Position numbers and translations under genes: made by a program. The notes below the pieces were generated by a model, which made no database searches, had not been told where the DNA came from, and saw only the letters and a program-made list of their open reading frames with translations. Of a stretch of DNA of 64,000 nucleotides, positions 8,490 through 17,727 are shown in pieces; position 1 is the first letter of the stretch; each line of letters starts with the position of its first letter. The DNA comes from DYMC01 sp035406705 (GTDB lineage: Bacteria; Verrucomicrobiota; Lentisphaeria; Victivallales; GWF2-50-93). The stretch is from contig CAYRRM010000003.1 of the NCBI GenBank assembly GCA_964426675.1, forward strand, positions 62,001 through 126,000, written 5' to 3'.

Positions 8490-9587
8490 TTGATGAGCTG
8501 GACAGAGATTTTAATTCTAATTTTTCTATTGGGAGCATTTTTGAGTTTACTCATAACTCCTATATTTATCAAAGTTGCGATAAAGACAGGATTTTATGAT
8601 TTACCTCGTTGTCAGGAGCATAAAAAGCATAAAGAGCCAACGCCGTTGCTGGGGGGGCTTGCGATTTTCGCAGCATGGGCTTTATCAATCTGTTTATGTG
8701 TTTTAATTGCTAAAACTAACATGATACATGGGCTTGAAGGCAATGCAAAAGCTAGTATGAGCGGGATTTTATCTGTATCTAAGAATCTTTTTTTTATTAT
8801 GTTATCTGCTTTTTTAGCAGTTTTATTGGGGCTTTATGATGATAAATGGAACATGCGAGCTATAACAAAGTTAATTGGGCAAATTGTTATTGCTATTATT
8901 GCTGTTACGTGGGGAGGCGTAAGGATTTCATTATTTCTTCCTTCTCCTTTTTTATCCTGGCTAATATCGGTTTTCTGGATTATAGCCATTATGAATGCGA
9001 TTAATTTTTTTGATAACATGGATGGTTTGGCTGTTGGCATCGCTGCGATATCGTTCAGTTTATTTTCGCTTGCCGCATTTGCCAGTGGGCAATACTTTGT
9101 TTCTGCGCTTGGCGCCGTTTCTGCCGGCGCATCAGTTGGGTTCTGGTTTTATAATCACAGCCCCGCACAGATATTTATGGGAGATTCTGGAAGTCATTTT
9201 CTTGGTTATCTTATGGCGGTAATGGGGGTTCTGGTAACCTATTATAATCCTAATATTACCTTTACCAAATTTTCAATTCTTGTTCCTATCTTTATACTTG
9301 CAATTCCTATTTTTGATCTCTTTGCGGTTGTTGTTATTCGTATAAAGAATAGGAAAACTATTTACATAGGAGATCACAACCATATTTCGCATCGTTTTGT
9401 GGCTATGGGTATGGAGAAGAAGAAAGCAGTTTTAATGGTGCATTTATTATCTCTTACTATTGGTTTAAGTGTGCTTCCAATTTTATGGGGAGATAGAAGA
9501 ACAGTGATAGTTTCTTCCATTCAGGCGCTTAGTATTTTGATTCTGATTACACTATTGCAAATAGAAGGAAAAAAAGGAAAATCTTGA
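8490..9587 (+). CDS. WecA-like UDP-sugar:undecaprenyl-phosphate sugar-1-phosphate transferase
   Basis: 365 residues with about eleven membrane segments. Recognisable MraY/WecA-family motifs are DLPRCQEHKKHKEPTPLLGG near residues 35-52, GLYDDKWNMRAITKL with the Mg-binding Asp pair, NAINFFDNMDGLAVG, and IFMGDSGSHFLGY; the last loop GDHNHISHRFVAMG is the nucleotide-binding HxH region. It attaches an N-acetylhexosamine phosphate to the polyprenyl carrier at the inner face of the membrane, starting O-antigen, teichoic-type or exopolysaccharide synthesis. An AAAGAGG site suits a TTG start at 8490; the next codon is ATG (8493). Confidence 0.92.
   Translation: MMSWTEILILIFLLGAFLSLLITPIFIKVAIKTGFYDLPRCQEHKKHKEPTPLLGGLAIFAAWALSICLCVLIAKTNMIHGLEGNAKASMSGILSVSKNLFFIMLSAFLAVLLGLYDDKWNMRAITKLIGQIVIAIIAVTWGGVRISLFLPSPFLSWLISVFWIIAIMNAINFFDNMDGLAVGIAAISFSLFSLAAFASGQYFVSALGAVSAGASVGFWFYNHSPAQIFMGDSGSHFLGYLMAVMGVLVTYYNPNITFTKFSILVPIFILAIPIFDLFAVVVIRIKNRKTIYIGDHNHISHRFVAMGMEKKKAVLMVHLLSLTIGLSVLPILWGDRRTVIVSSIQALSILILITLLQIEGKKGKS
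8661..8671. repeat. Palindrome GCGA-TTT-TCGC
   Basis: In the wecA-like gene; encodes A-I-F-A within a membrane segment. Confidence 0.8.
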
Positions 9588-9673
9588 AAAGTATTTTTTT
9601 AATTTGAAATATTAAAAAAAAATATTAAATTGTTGAAAACAAGTATAGAAAAGAAAACAAGGAGTTTAAGATA

Positions 9674-11071
9674 ATGAAAAAAAATGTGATGATTATTGGA
9701 GCTGGCGGGGTTGCTGAAGTAGCTGCTCACAAGGCAGCGATGCATAATGATCTGTTGGGCGATATTTGTATAGCTTCAAGGACTTTATCTAAATGTGAAG
9801 ATATTGTAAATAAAGTTCAGAAGATGAAGCATCTTAAAGATAGCTCAGGCAAAATATATGCGCGGCAATTAGATGCTCTCAATATTCAAGATACGATTAA
9901 GTTAATAAAAGAGACAAATTCCAAAATTGTTATAAATCTCGGCAATGCTTTCATAAATATGTCTGTATTGGAAGCATGTCTTGAAACAGGAGCAGCCTAT
10001 ATAGATACTGCAATTCATGAGGATCCAAATAAGGTATGTGAAAATCCTCCATGGTATGCAAATTATGAATGGAAAAGAAAAGCTCGTTGTGAAGAGGCTG
10101 GACTTACAACAATACTGGGAGCTGGTTTTGACCCCGGGGTAGTTAATGCGTATTGTGCATTAGCACAGAAGCATTATTTTGACAAAATAGATACTATTGA
10201 CATAACTGATGTAAATGCGGGTTTCCATGGGAAATATTTTTCCACAAACTTTGATCCTGAAATTAATTTTCGTGAATTTATAAAAGTCTGGACATGGATA
10301 GACAGGCACTGGAAAGAGTATCCTACTCATACTGTCAAGCGGGTATATAATTTCCCTGCTGTTGGGGAGCAGCCTGTATATTTAAATGGACATGATGAAC
10401 TCCATTCCCTATCAAAGAATATAGATGCTAATAGTATTCGTTTCTGGATGGGCTTTGGTAATCATTATATAAATGTTTTTACTGTTTTAAGAACCCTCGG
10501 ATTCTTATCTCATCTTCCTGTTAAATTGAGTACCGGGCAGGAGGTAGTTCCATTAAAAGTTGTTAAAGCGTTATTGCCAGATCCAAAAACCCTTGCTCCA
10601 AACTATACTGGCAAAACATGTATTGGAAATTTTGTAAAGGGCTGGAAAAATGGCAAGAAGAGAGAAATATTTATTTATCAGATTTCAGATCATAAGAAAT
10701 GTTATGAAGAAGTCGGGTCCCAAGCGATAAGTTATACAGCTGGAGTTCCACCAGTAGCTGCTGCTATGCTGATTGCCGATGGGCGATGGGACGTAAAAAA
10801 AATGGTAAATGTAGAAGAACTCGATCCTGACCCATTCATAGAATTACTTGATAAAATAGGACTTCCAACTCAGATAAAAGAAATAAAACCTGACAGTGAA
10901 GAATCTTTTAATGGTACTGTTCGTGAACTTGAAAAAGAACTTGAAGATTCAACCGTGACAGTTACTGTATCTGCAGCAAATCCAATGATCGCTATAGATG
11001 CAAAAAAACAAGCTGAATCTCTAGAAAAGATATGTAAAAAACTCTGTTCTAAGCAAAATAAAAAGAAATAG
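9674..11071 (+). CDS. Saccharopine dehydrogenase family; carboxynorspermidine synthase-like
   Basis: 465 residues. The N-terminal Rossmann motif GAGGVAEVAAHKAA is followed by FDPGVVNAYCALAQKHYFD and YNFPAVGEQPVYLNGHDELHSL, signature segments of carboxynorspermidine dehydrogenase (Lys1/CASDH), which reductively condenses aspartate semialdehyde with putrescine or diaminopropane to build spermidine or norspermidine. Homologues I know are about 400 residues; here a tail of about 60 residues (Glu/Lys-rich, then TVTVTVSAANPMIAIDAKK) is added. The usual partner, carboxynorspermidine decarboxylase, is absent from the window. AAGGAG precedes the ATG. The next gene begins almost on its stop codon, so an operon is likely. 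Confidence 0.85.
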   Translation: MKKNVMIIGAGGVAEVAAHKAAMHNDLLGDICIASRTLSKCEDIVNKVQKMKHLKDSSGKIYARQLDALNIQDTIKLIKETNSKIVINLGNAFINMSVLEACLETGAAYIDTAIHEDPNKVCENPPWYANYEWKRKARCEEAGLTTILGAGFDPGVVNAYCALAQKHYFDKIDTIDITDVNAGFHGKYFSTNFDPEINFREFIKVWTWIDRHWKEYPTHTVKRVYNFPAVGEQPVYLNGHDELHSLSKNIDANSIRFWMGFGNHYINVFTVLRTLGFLSHLPVKLSTGQEVVPLKVVKALLPDPKTLAPNYTGKTCIGNFVKGWKNGKKREIFIYQISDHKKCYEEVGSQAISYTAGVPPVAAAMLIADGRWDVKKMVNVEELDPDPFIELLDKIGLPTQIKEIKPDSEESFNGTVRELEKELEDSTVTVTVSAANPMIAIDAKKQAESLEKICKKLCSKQNKKK

Positions 11072-11085
11072 AGGCTATCAAAAAT

Positions 11086-12150
11086 ATCAGACCTAAAAAA
11101 ATACAATTCGCCAGCGATAATTATGCTGGAATTTGTCCGGAAGCTTTAAAAGCCATCGAAAGGGCTAATTATGGACATGAACCTTCTTATGGAGAAGATT
11201 ACTGGACAAAGAAGGCCTGTGATAAATTCCGCGAGGTTTTTGAAGCTAATTGTGAAGTTTTTTTTGTCTTTACAGGAACTGCTGCTAATGGACTTGCTTT
11301 ATCTTCTCTTTGTCAATCCTACCATAGTGTTATATGCCACGAAGCCGCTCACATAGAAACTGATGAATGTGGTGCTCCTGAATTTTTCTCACACGGTTCT
11401 AAACTTCTTTTGGCAAAAGGTGAAAATGGAAAAATACTTCCTGACGAACTTTCTAGAATAATCAATAAAAGGACAGACATTCATTATCCGAAACCAAAAG
11501 TTGTAAGCATTACTCAAGCAACAGAACTCGGCACCGTTTATAAGCTTAAAGAGCTAAATGAAATTCATAAAGAAGCAAAAAAATTAAAGCTTAATACCCA
11601 TATGGATGGAGCAAGATTAGCCAATGCAATTGCAAGTCTTTCGTGCAAACCAGCTCAAATAACTAAGGATGTTGGAATTGACGTTCTATGCTTTGGTGGT
11701 CCAAAAAATGGACTTGCTTTAGGGGAAGCTGTTATATTTTTTAACCTTAAATACGCTGAGGACTTTGCATATCGTTGTAAACAGGCCGGGCAACTTGCAT
11801 CAAAAATGAGATTTATTGCTGCGCAGTGGTTTAGCGTTTTAGAAAATAATATATGGTTGAAGTACGCAACTCATGCTAATGAATGCGCTGCATTGCTGGA
11901 AGCGGAACTCAAGCGTATAGACGAAATAAAAATTCTGTATCCGCGAGAAGCAAATTCTGTATTTATTGATATACCTTCTGAAATGGCTAAATTTTTAAAA
12001 TCTAAAGGGTGGCAATTTTATAACTTCATAGGAACAGGCGGTATAAGGTTGATGTGCTCCTGGGATATGACAAAAGAAACTATAAGAGACTTTGTCTCAG
12101 ATATAAAAAATTTCCTAAAAAAATACAAAAACAGAAGGAACTTCTTATGA
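11086..12150 (+). CDS. ltaE: L-threonine aldolase / beta-eliminating lyase family, no standard start codon
   Basis: About 354 residues of a fold-type I PLP enzyme that splits threonine to glycine and acetaldehyde. It carries FASDNYAGICPEAL, FTGTAANGLAL, the CHEAAHIETDECGAPE segment and the PLP lysine in FGGPKNGLALGEAV. The conserved N-terminal part runs back to about 11077 in frame, but between the in-frame stop at 11059-11061 and the TTG at 11410 there is no ATG, GTG or TTG. That TTG would delete the cofactor region. A non-standard start is therefore likely; the ATC at 11086, 11 bases after GAGG, is my choice, with ATC 11077 or ATA 11101 as alternatives. Translational coupling to the gene ending at 11071 is plausible. 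A sequence error is the other explanation. Confidence 0.78.
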   Translation: MRPKKIQFASDNYAGICPEALKAIERANYGHEPSYGEDYWTKKACDKFREVFEANCEVFFVFTGTAANGLALSSLCQSYHSVICHEAAHIETDECGAPEFFSHGSKLLLAKGENGKILPDELSRIINKRTDIHYPKPKVVSITQATELGTVYKLKELNEIHKEAKKLKLNTHMDGARLANAIASLSCKPAQITKDVGIDVLCFGGPKNGLALGEAVIFFNLKYAEDFAYRCKQAGQLASKMRFIAAQWFSVLENNIWLKYATHANECAALLEAELKRIDEIKILYPREANSVFIDIPSEMAKFLKSKGWQFYNFIGTGGIRLMCSWDMTKETIRDFVSDIKNFLKKYKNRRNFL

Positions 12151-13181
12151 AAAAATTCTATTTTTCACCATCTGAAAATCATCGGTATTTAATGTCTCTT
12201 ACATCACAATCTCTTTCATATCAGGGAGATAATATTGAGAAATGGCAAAAAAAACTAAGAGAAAAACTATCTGACTTGCTTGGAATGAATGAGTTTCCCA
12301 AAAAGAAAACAGAACTTAATCCAAAAAAGTTATGGTCGAAAAAAACAAAATTAGGAACAATTGAAAAAGTAGTTTTTAACTCTGAACCATTTTCTGATAT
12401 TCCAGCTTATATTTGCATCCCTGATGGTATAAAGAAACCCTATCCTTTTATGATTTGTTTACAGGGACATTCTAGTGGGATGCACAACTCAATTAATGTA
12501 TCTGAAGATGAATCAAGAAATAAAAAAGCAAAAGGTGATAGGGATTTTGCTATATCCTGTATGAAAAACGGTTTTGCAGCAATCTGTATTGAACAACGTT
12601 CATTTGGAGAAAGAGCAGAAAAAAAACAAAAACAGGCTGCTCAGTGGTGCCACGATGCTGCAATGCATGCTTTAATGCTCGGAAGAACCTTAATGGGGGA
12701 AAGGGTATATGATGTAGGGCGCACTATTGATTACCTTCAACAACGTGGAGATGCCGATATGAAACGCATCGGAATAATGGGAAATTCAGGAGGTGGAACT
12801 ATAACCTTGTTCTCTGCCGCATTAATGCCAGAAAGAATCGCATTTGCAATGCCATCATGCTATTTCTGCACATTTAAAGATTCTATAATGTCAATATATC
12901 ATTGTGCAGATAATTATATTCCAGGCCTATTTAAATATGCTGAAATGTGGGATATTGCGGGATTAATTGCCCCTCGCCCACTTTTGATTGTAGCGGGAAA
13001 AACCGACCCAATCTTCCCTATAAGTGCAACAAAAAAATCATTTAAGAAACTAAAAGAAATCTATAGGAAAGCAACAGCAGAACACAATTGTAAACTCGTA
13101 ATCGGCAATGAGGGACATCGTTTTTATGCTGAAGCAGCATGGAAGGCATTTAAGCAACTTATCAAGAATAATTATCTCTAA
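12147..13181 (+). CDS. Alpha/beta hydrolase (acetyl xylan esterase / family 7-like)
   Basis: 344 residues. The catalytic triad is visible: nucleophile Ser214 in MGNSGGG, Asp287 in AGKTDPIFP and His324 in GNEGHRFY; the oxyanion region is CLQGHSSGMH. The EQRSFGER segment and RTLMGERVYDVGRTIDYL are typical of the large hydrolase group related to acetyl xylan esterases and dienelactone hydrolases. No signal peptide, so cytoplasmic. The frame is open further left, but the ATG at 12147 overlaps the previous stop as ATGA and has AGAAGGA upstream, which fixes the start. It forms an operon with the CASDH-like and threonine aldolase genes. The substrate is unknown. Confidence 0.87.
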   Translation: MKKFYFSPSENHRYLMSLTSQSLSYQGDNIEKWQKKLREKLSDLLGMNEFPKKKTELNPKKLWSKKTKLGTIEKVVFNSEPFSDIPAYICIPDGIKKPYPFMICLQGHSSGMHNSINVSEDESRNKKAKGDRDFAISCMKNGFAAICIEQRSFGERAEKKQKQAAQWCHDAAMHALMLGRTLMGERVYDVGRTIDYLQQRGDADMKRIGIMGNSGGGTITLFSAALMPERIAFAMPSCYFCTFKDSIMSIYHCADNYIPGLFKYAEMWDIAGLIAPRPLLIVAGKTDPIFPISATKKSFKKLKEIYRKATAEHNCKLVIGNEGHRFYAEAAWKAFKQLIKNNYL

Positions 13182-13265
13182 AATAAAGAAAAAAAATTAT
13201 AATTACATTTTGTAAAAATTGAAAAGTTGCTGTAGTATAATCAAAAAAGCCTAAATAATGTAAAA

Positions 13266-14615
13266 ATGAAATTGAATATAAAAATATTTTTGCTTGGAAT
13301 TTTACTCTTTTGTTTTCAATATAAAAATTCTGCCGTTGATTTGACGAAACTTGATGAGTTTATTGCCAATCCTGATATATGGAATATAGAAGCAAGTAAT
13401 CTTGTGCCAGAAAAACCGAAAAATGGCGACTGCCTAAAATGGCTCTCTGACTCGAAGGATACTGCCAGATACCCGGCTTATAAAAGCCCTCAAATAACAT
13501 TTCTCGGTGAAGATGTAATTGAAGCTATTTTCCGGTTTTCTGACGGTAAATTGTCTAAAATTGACGTTTCTTTATACAATAGGGGTGATGTAGGTGACAT
13601 CAGTATAGACGTCCTTAATAACAAAGTAGAAGAAATTGGAAAAAAAATTGAACAATGGTCCGGTGATAAAGGTGTTTTACATGAAAAACAACGTTTAACA
13701 ACGGGAATGTGGATACAGAAAAAAGCATGGGTAAAAGGTAATTTTATATCTATAGTTATGTTGTGGAGTTCAACTGATGTAAAAAAAATTGAGAGAGGTG
13801 AATATCTTAAACTAGAATTTTATAAGTTTAATCCAAAAGAAGATCCGAGAAAAAAAGTGATTGTTTCATCTGAAAAAGATTCGGAAATCAAAGCGGATAT
13901 TTCAGAGAAAGAACTCAAACAGAATGTTAGAAAAGATGAAAAAGGGTATATATATATTGATGGCATCCCAATGGTTGATCAAGGGGAAAAAGGATATTGC
14001 GCTGTAGCTTCATCTGAAGCTATTCTTCGCTACTATGGTTGTAACGTAGATCAACATCTAATTGCACAACTTGCATGTTCATCCGCAGATTCAGGCACTG
14101 ATTTGAACAAAATGTATGATATTCTGAAAAAAACAGGCGCTAAATTTGGCGTAAAAATAAAAGATATTTTTAGTTTTGAATTTGGAGATTTCAGGCGTAA
14201 GGTTCTAAAAAACTATAATAAAGTTGAAAAAAAAGAAAAACTACCTGAAACTCAATTCAAAAATTGGACAAATATTGTCGGATACTACGACCAGATGAAC
14301 CTTGAAACATTGCGGAAAGCAAGAGTAGAAGGTGAAAAAAATGATTACAATAAATTTGTAAAAGAAATTATATCTTCCATTGACAAAGGAATTCCTTTAC
14401 TATGGTCTTTAATTCTCGGAATGGCCCCTGAAAGTGTAAAACTCCCTCAACTTTTGGGAGGACATATGCGAATAATAAAAGGATATAATAAGGAAACTAA
14501 TGAGATTGTTTATATGGACACATGGGGCGTTGGGCATGATTGGAAAACAATGAAATTTGAGGATGCCTGGGCAGTTACAATGGGACTTTATATAGTCGAA
14601 CCCAAGAAGAAGTAA
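13266..14615 (+). CDS. Exported C39-like cysteine peptidase
   Basis: 449 residues with a signal peptide (KIFLLGILLFCFQYKNSAVD), a unique N-terminal beta-rich domain to about residue 200, then a papain-like C39_2 domain. The catalytic set is visible as Cys245 in QGEKGYCAVASS, His400 in LLGGHMRII and Asp418 in YMDTWG. Related proteins are periplasmic or surface proteins of uncertain substrate; the double-glycine-leader peptidases of bacteriocin exporters belong to the same clan but carry an ABC transporter, which is absent here. The gene has a -10-like TATAAT at 13236-13241 but no obvious ribosome binding site. Confidence 0.85.
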   Translation: MKLNIKIFLLGILLFCFQYKNSAVDLTKLDEFIANPDIWNIEASNLVPEKPKNGDCLKWLSDSKDTARYPAYKSPQITFLGEDVIEAIFRFSDGKLSKIDVSLYNRGDVGDISIDVLNNKVEEIGKKIEQWSGDKGVLHEKQRLTTGMWIQKKAWVKGNFISIVMLWSSTDVKKIERGEYLKLEFYKFNPKEDPRKKVIVSSEKDSEIKADISEKELKQNVRKDEKGYIYIDGIPMVDQGEKGYCAVASSEAILRYYGCNVDQHLIAQLACSSADSGTDLNKMYDILKKTGAKFGVKIKDIFSFEFGDFRRKVLKNYNKVEKKEKLPETQFKNWTNIVGYYDQMNLETLRKARVEGEKNDYNKFVKEIISSIDKGIPLLWSLILGMAPESVKLPQLLGGHMRIIKGYNKETNEIVYMDTWGVGHDWKTMKFEDAWAVTMGLYIVEPKKK

Positions 14616-14632
14616 AAATACAACTTCTTATT

Positions 14633-15604
14633 TTACTGAACTATTTCTGGATGTCCTTTAAACCATGATATAAATTTGGGGATACCTTTGCTTATAGGTA
14701 TTTTTGGCGAGAAAGACAATTTTTTTTGTGCATTTGATATATCAGCATATGTCTCTGGAACATCTCCCGGCTGAAGTGGAAGGAATTCAATTTCAGCTTT
14801 TTTGCCCAGTTCGTTTTCAATAATTTTAATCATGTCCATTATTTCCTCAGAACGGTGATTGCCTAAATTAAATACTTCATATTGTCCTAACCCTTCTGCG
14901 AAAATCGCAGAACATGTACCATCTATTATATCGTCAATATAAGTAAAATCCCTCTTCATTTTTCCATTATTAAATACTTGTATCTTTCTTCCTTTCGATA
15001 TTGCTGATGCAAATATCCACATAGCCATATCAGGTCTACCCCATGGGCCATAAACAGTAAAAAATCTGAGTCCTATTGTTTGAATTCCGTAAAGATGAGA
15101 GTAACAATGAGCCATAAGCTCATTTGCCTTTTTGGTTGCAGCATATAAGCTTATTGGAGTATCTACTCTATCTTTTTCAGAAAATGGTAATTTTGTAAGT
15201 CCGCCATAAACACTTGAACTTGAAGCATAAACGAGCCTTTTTATTTTTTTATGCCTGACAATTTCAAGGATATTTAAAAATGCGGAGATATTGCTTTTTT
15301 CATATGCAAATGGGTTAATTAACGAGTACCTTACGCCTGCTTGAGCCGCCAGATGACAGACGACCTCTACTGAGAAAGAGTCAAAAACTTTTTGAATTGC
15401 CTCAAAGTCTTCTATATTTATTCTAAATTCCTTAAAATTCTGGCAATCTCTTAGGATTTTGCTTCTTGCTTCCTTTACTTTCGGATTATAATAATCATTA
15501 AAATTATCTATACCAATCACATTGAATCCTTCTAAAAGCAATTTTTTGGCGAGGTGAAATCCAATAAATCCAGCAGTTCCAGTTATTACAATTGTTTTAT
15601 TCAT
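14633..15604 (-). CDS. NAD-dependent sugar epimerase, UDP-glucuronate 4-epimerase type
   Basis: 323 residues of an extended short-chain dehydrogenase. The NAD-binding motif GTAGFIGFHLAKKL is at residues 8-21; the active site has SSSSVYGG (Ser/Thr of the triad) and YAATKKANE (Tyr/Lys). RFFTVYGPWGRPDMAM is characteristic of UDP-glucuronate 4-epimerases, which make UDP-galacturonate for envelope polysaccharide. UDP-glucose 4-epimerase remains possible. It lies 18 bases after metW on the same strand and may be read with metXW. Confidence 0.9.
   Translation of the reverse strand: MNKTIVITGTAGFIGFHLAKKLLLEGFNVIGIDNFNDYYNPKVKEARSKILRDCQNFKEFRINIEDFEAIQKVFDSFSVEVVCHLAAQAGVRYSLINPFAYEKSNISAFLNILEIVRHKKIKRLVYASSSSVYGGLTKLPFSEKDRVDTPISLYAATKKANELMAHCYSHLYGIQTIGLRFFTVYGPWGRPDMAMWIFASAISKGRKIQVFNNGKMKRDFTYIDDIIDGTCSAIFAEGLGQYEVFNLGNHRSEEIMDMIKIIENELGKKAEIEFLPLQPGDVPETYADISNAQKKLSFSPKIPISKGIPKFISWFKGHPEIVQ
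14898..14908. repeat. Palindrome GCGA-AAA-TCGC
   Basis: Here the symmetry extends outwards (TTCTGCGAAAATCGCAGAA, 19 bases). In the epimerase gene; encodes S-A-I-F-A-E on the minus strand. Confidence 0.85.
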
Positions 15605-15622
15605 CTGTAATTTCCCTGATTT

Positions 15623-16240
15623 TTATTTAGATATAACAAAAACACACATTTCAGAAAACAAGTTTGGCATAAGTTTTGAAAGAAAAGTATATTGGCTAAT
15701 AGGGATTCGTTTTTCTATTTTGAATCCAAGTTCATAACACAATATTTCAAAATCAATTATTGTTGAAAGATGAATATTCTTGGTCTTATACCATGGAGTT
15801 GGAAGTGATTTTGTAATCGGCATTTTTCCGGCAAATGCAATTTGAACTCTGGCTCCAATATAACCAATGTTTATTAAGCTTATATATGATTTTTTACTCA
15901 CTCTCATCATATCTTTCAGCAGCTTATCAGGTCTTGCTACAGCCTGTAATGTTTGGCTTAAAATGACGCAATCAAATGAATTTTCAGGATAATCATTCAG
16001 GCCATTATCTAAGTTACCGTAAATTACAGGAATCCCTCTTGTTATACATTCTATAATCTTATCTTGTGATATTTCAACTCCACAAACTGAACAATTCTTT
16101 TGTTTTTTCAGGTGATAGAGGAGAATACCTTCTCCACAACCGAGATCTATCACTCTTGAACCTTCCTCGATTAGGTCAAAAATCACAATCAGGTCAGGTC
16201 TGTTGATAAGCTCTTTTGTAAGGAGTTTCTTCATATTCAA
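15623..16240 (-). CDS. metW: Methionine biosynthesis protein MetW (methyltransferase fold)
   Basis: 205 residues. RVIDLGCGEGILLYHL is the SAM-binding motif, and VYGNLDNGL-like IYGNLDNGLNDYPENSFDCVILSQTLQA is diagnostic of MetW. GKMPITKSLPTPWYKTKNIH is the other conserved MetW block. MetW forms a complex with MetX and is needed for homoserine O-acetyl/succinyltransferase activity in several bacteria. The start overlaps the metX stop by four bases (ATGA), so the two proteins are made together. Confidence 0.95.
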   Translation of the reverse strand: MNMKKLLTKELINRPDLIVIFDLIEEGSRVIDLGCGEGILLYHLKKQKNCSVCGVEISQDKIIECITRGIPVIYGNLDNGLNDYPENSFDCVILSQTLQAVARPDKLLKDMMRVSKKSYISLINIGYIGARVQIAFAGKMPITKSLPTPWYKTKNIHLSTIIDFEILCYELGFKIEKRIPISQYTFLSKLMPNLFSEMCVFVISK

Positions 16241-17382
16241 GATTCTTTAAATTGATTTTCTATAAAATATGCTACGAGTTTTCCAAGTACTTCTGTTTCA
16301 AGAAGAAAAGCATCATGCCCATATATTGAATCAATGTTACAGTAGCTTACATTTAAATTTTTATTTCGCAGAGCACTTACAATTTGCATTGATTGTGATG
16401 GAGGAAAGAGCCAATCACTTGAAAAGGATATAACCAAAAAATCTGACTTTACTGATTCAAAAGCCTTCGTCAAATTTCCGTCATATTCCTCTGAAAGATC
16501 AAAATAATCCATTGCTCTTGATATGTAGAGGTAGCTATTGGCATCAAATCGCTCAACAAAGCTTTGTCCTTGATATTTCAGGTAACTTTCCACTTGAAAA
16601 TTATATGAAAAGTTAAAAGCATAATCTTTCATATTTTGCAGGTTTCGTCCGAATTTTTTTGCCATTGATTCATCGCTCAGATACGTGATATGTCCAAGCA
16701 TTCTCGCTATGCTAAGTCCTTTTTCTGGTCCTTTATCTTGATAGTTTCCATTTTTCCAATCAGGATCGCTCATAATGGCTTCTCTTCCAACCCAATTGAA
16801 AGCTATTGCCTGAGGGGATAATCTTGAAGTTGTTGCAATAGGTATTACTGATTTTACAGCATCTGGGTATGAAACGGCCCATTGTAGCGCTTGCATTCCT
16901 CCCATAGATCCTCCTGCAATTGCAAGCCATTTTTCTATTTTAAGATATTTCATCAGTCTGTATTGTGCTTTTACCATATCTCTTATTGTTATCACAGGAA
17001 AACTCATATTATATAACTTACCTGTTTCAGGGTTTATTGAACGAGGACCCGTTGACCCTGAACATCCCCCAAGAACGTTGCTACATACAATAAAATATTT
17101 TTCTGTGTCGAATGCCTTACCTGGGCCTACCATCTTGTCCCACCAACCACTTTTTTTATCGGAAGGAGAATGCTTTCCTGCTACGTGGGCATCTCCGCTC
17201 AAAGCATGGAGTATAAGGATTGCATTAGTTCTCTCTGGATTCAAGCTCCCATAGGTTTCATAGCGAATATTTATGGGCCCTATTTTCTTTCCACAATCAA
17301 GCACAAGATAATCTTCAGGAACTTCTCCAAAGACAAAATCATATTCTTTCACAAATTCCATAATATCTTTTGAACTTTCCAT
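16237..17382 (-). CDS. metX: Homoserine O-acetyltransferase
   Basis: Alpha/beta-hydrolase acyltransferase that acetylates homoserine as the first committed step to methionine. Visible features: YETYGSLNPERTNAILILHALSGDAH, the NVLGGCSGSTGP block, nucleophile Ser in GGSMGGMQALQW, and the C-terminal Asp and His in SFSSDWLFPP and IYGHDAFLLE. The frame reaches back to 17430, but those extra 16 residues (MMHYCTTFYFF..) look non-native, so I prefer the ATG at 17382 (381 aa). MetW follows by overlap and MetY, which uses the product, is at 32671-33972. Succinyl specificity cannot be excluded from sequence alone. Confidence 0.93.
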   Translation of the reverse strand: MESSKDIMEFVKEYDFVFGEVPEDYLVLDCGKKIGPINIRYETYGSLNPERTNAILILHALSGDAHVAGKHSPSDKKSGWWDKMVGPGKAFDTEKYFIVCSNVLGGCSGSTGPRSINPETGKLYNMSFPVITIRDMVKAQYRLMKYLKIEKWLAIAGGSMGGMQALQWAVSYPDAVKSVIPIATTSRLSPQAIAFNWVGREAIMSDPDWKNGNYQDKGPEKGLSIARMLGHITYLSDESMAKKFGRNLQNMKDYAFNFSYNFQVESYLKYQGQSFVERFDANSYLYISRAMDYFDLSEEYDGNLTKAFESVKSDFLVISFSSDWLFPPSQSMQIVSALRNKNLNVSYCNIDSIYGHDAFLLETEVLGKLVAYFIENQFKES

Positions 17383-17727
17383 GGCAGGTAAAATGTTAAA
17401 AAAGTAAAACGTAGTACAATAGTGCATCATTACGGATTTGCAATTAGCCTATAACTGGAAAATAATTGAAATTATGATATATTTTCTGAAAATGTTTTAT
17501 ACTTGTTGTGAATTTTTGTTTAAATTTTGCAATTCAATCAATCAAATTTAATTTAAGTAATTGAATATTAATATGTAAACTTAATTAAAGCAGTAAAATT
17601 TTATCTGCCGATGAAAGTGTATTTTTGACGTTAAAATAGTTAATGGTTTTAGATTTTATCTGACTGTGCGTCTATCAACATTGTCAGGTATGAAATGAGA
17701 CAGTAATTTTTAGAAATTTATATTTTA
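17383..17727. other. Divergent intergenic region metX / ftsQ
   Basis: About 345 AT-rich bases. I found no SAM riboswitch-like structure before metX. A weak TTGACG (17625-17630) could belong to a promoter for ftsQ. The decamer ATTTTATCTG occurs twice (17598 and 17653), possibly a regulator site, possibly chance. Confidence 0.35.

Noticed and set aside
12054..12146. N-terminal extension of the alpha/beta hydrolase
   Set aside because: It overlaps the end of the threonine aldolase gene; the ATGA overlap with AGAAGGA fixes the start at 12147.
17383..17727. Possible SAM riboswitch before metX
   Set aside because: No conserved SAM-riboswitch core or terminator-antiterminator arrangement is visible.
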